Part shown: piece by piece, positions 12,852 to 12,985 of the stretch
How the letters are laid out: each line of letters starts with the position of its first letter
Numbering within the stretch: position 1 is the first letter of the stretch
NCBI GenBank assembly: GCA_902490355.1
Contig: CABUDN010000069.1
Coordinates: forward strand, 1 to 12,985
Direction of reading: 5' to 3'
Source of the DNA: an uncultured Oscillibacter sp.
GTDB taxonomy: Bacteria > Bacillota > Clostridia > Oscillospirales > Oscillospiraceae
DNA: 12,985 nucleotides
Notes under the pieces: model-generated
What the model saw: only the letters and a program-made list of their open reading frames with translations
Database searches by the model: none
Told to the model about the DNA's origin: nothing
Position numbers and translations under genes: made by a program

Positions 12852-12985
12852 TTAAACCGTCAGGGTCCAATCTCCCCGCATCTCCAGCACCAGCCGGTCG
12901 GCGATCATGGCGATAAACTCCGAATTCGTGGGCTTGCCCTTGGAATTGGAAACTGTGTAACCGAAGTACTTTTGCAGAGTCTCCA
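12852..12985 (-). CDS. spo0A: Spo0A, C-terminal end (partial)
   Basis: Only the last 43 codons and the stop (TAA at 12854-12852) are present; the rest runs off the window edge. The sequence ETLQKYFGYTVSNSKGKPTN, followed by SEFIAMIADRLVLE, is the end of the DNA-binding domain of Spo0A, the master regulator of entry into sporulation. This region includes the conserved FGYTVS and PTNSEFIAMIAD blocks. The tail after RLVLE (MRGDWTLTV) differs from Bacillus, as is normal for Clostridia. The receiver domain and most of the effector domain cannot be seen, so integrity upstream is unknown. Confidence 0.93.
   Translation of the reverse strand, partial: ETLQKYFGYTVSNSKGKPTNSEFIAMIADRLVLEMRGDWTLTV

Overview
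The window reads as chromosomal DNA from a spore-forming, anaerobic-type Firmicute of the class Clostridia. The GC-rich coding sequence, strong AGGAGG ribosome binding sites and family flavour suggest the Oscillospiraceae (Flavonifractor/Pseudoflavonifractor/Lawsonibacter-like). That genus-level guess is inference. The class-level call rests on abrB, spmA-spmB, a GerM-domain protein, a DacF-type carboxypeptidase, cwlJ, a gerQ-like gene and the 3' end of spo0A all lying within 13 kb. No rRNA, tRNA, CRISPR array, transposase or prophage gene was seen, and no gene-free stretch exceeds 300 bases.

Layout. Positions 1-1072 (+) hold the end of a tRNA1(Val)-type methyltransferase overlapping rsmI. 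A bidirectional terminator separates them from abrB (-). Next come spmA-spmB (+, 4-base overlap) and a second bidirectional terminator. Positions 6034-2682 (-) form a tightly overlapping four-gene operon: a ComEA-like helix-hairpin-helix protein, an OmpR-type response regulator, its histidine kinase, and a double-GerMN protein. Divergent from it is a D-Ala-D-Ala carboxypeptidase (6157-7521, +). A nitroreductase (-) converges on that gene. It is followed by cwlJ and a gerQ-like coat gene (-, apparent operon), a family 4 glycosyltransferase (-) and a small TSCPD-domain protein (-). Last are a PadR regulator and a DUF2812 membrane protein (+, overlapping) and the last 43 codons of spo0A (-).

How the genes fit together. 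Most of the window serves spore formation and germination: control (AbrB, Spo0A), spore cortex and core maturation (SpmA/SpmB, carboxypeptidase, GerMN protein) and cortex breakdown on germination (CwlJ with its partner GerQ). The ComEA-like/two-component/GerMN operon ties an envelope-sensing system to a germination-type protein. Its leader carries a consensus extended -10, a terminator-like hairpin and a perfect Spo0A box. The PadR-DUF2812 pair looks like an autoregulated membrane-stress module. Its promoter is close to consensus and overlaps one of two near-identical 16-base repeats.

Nothing here is clearly a new defence or mobile system. The most notable points are the histidine kinase that lacks a conventional start codon before its first membrane helix, the leader of the comEA-like operon, and the PadR operator candidate.
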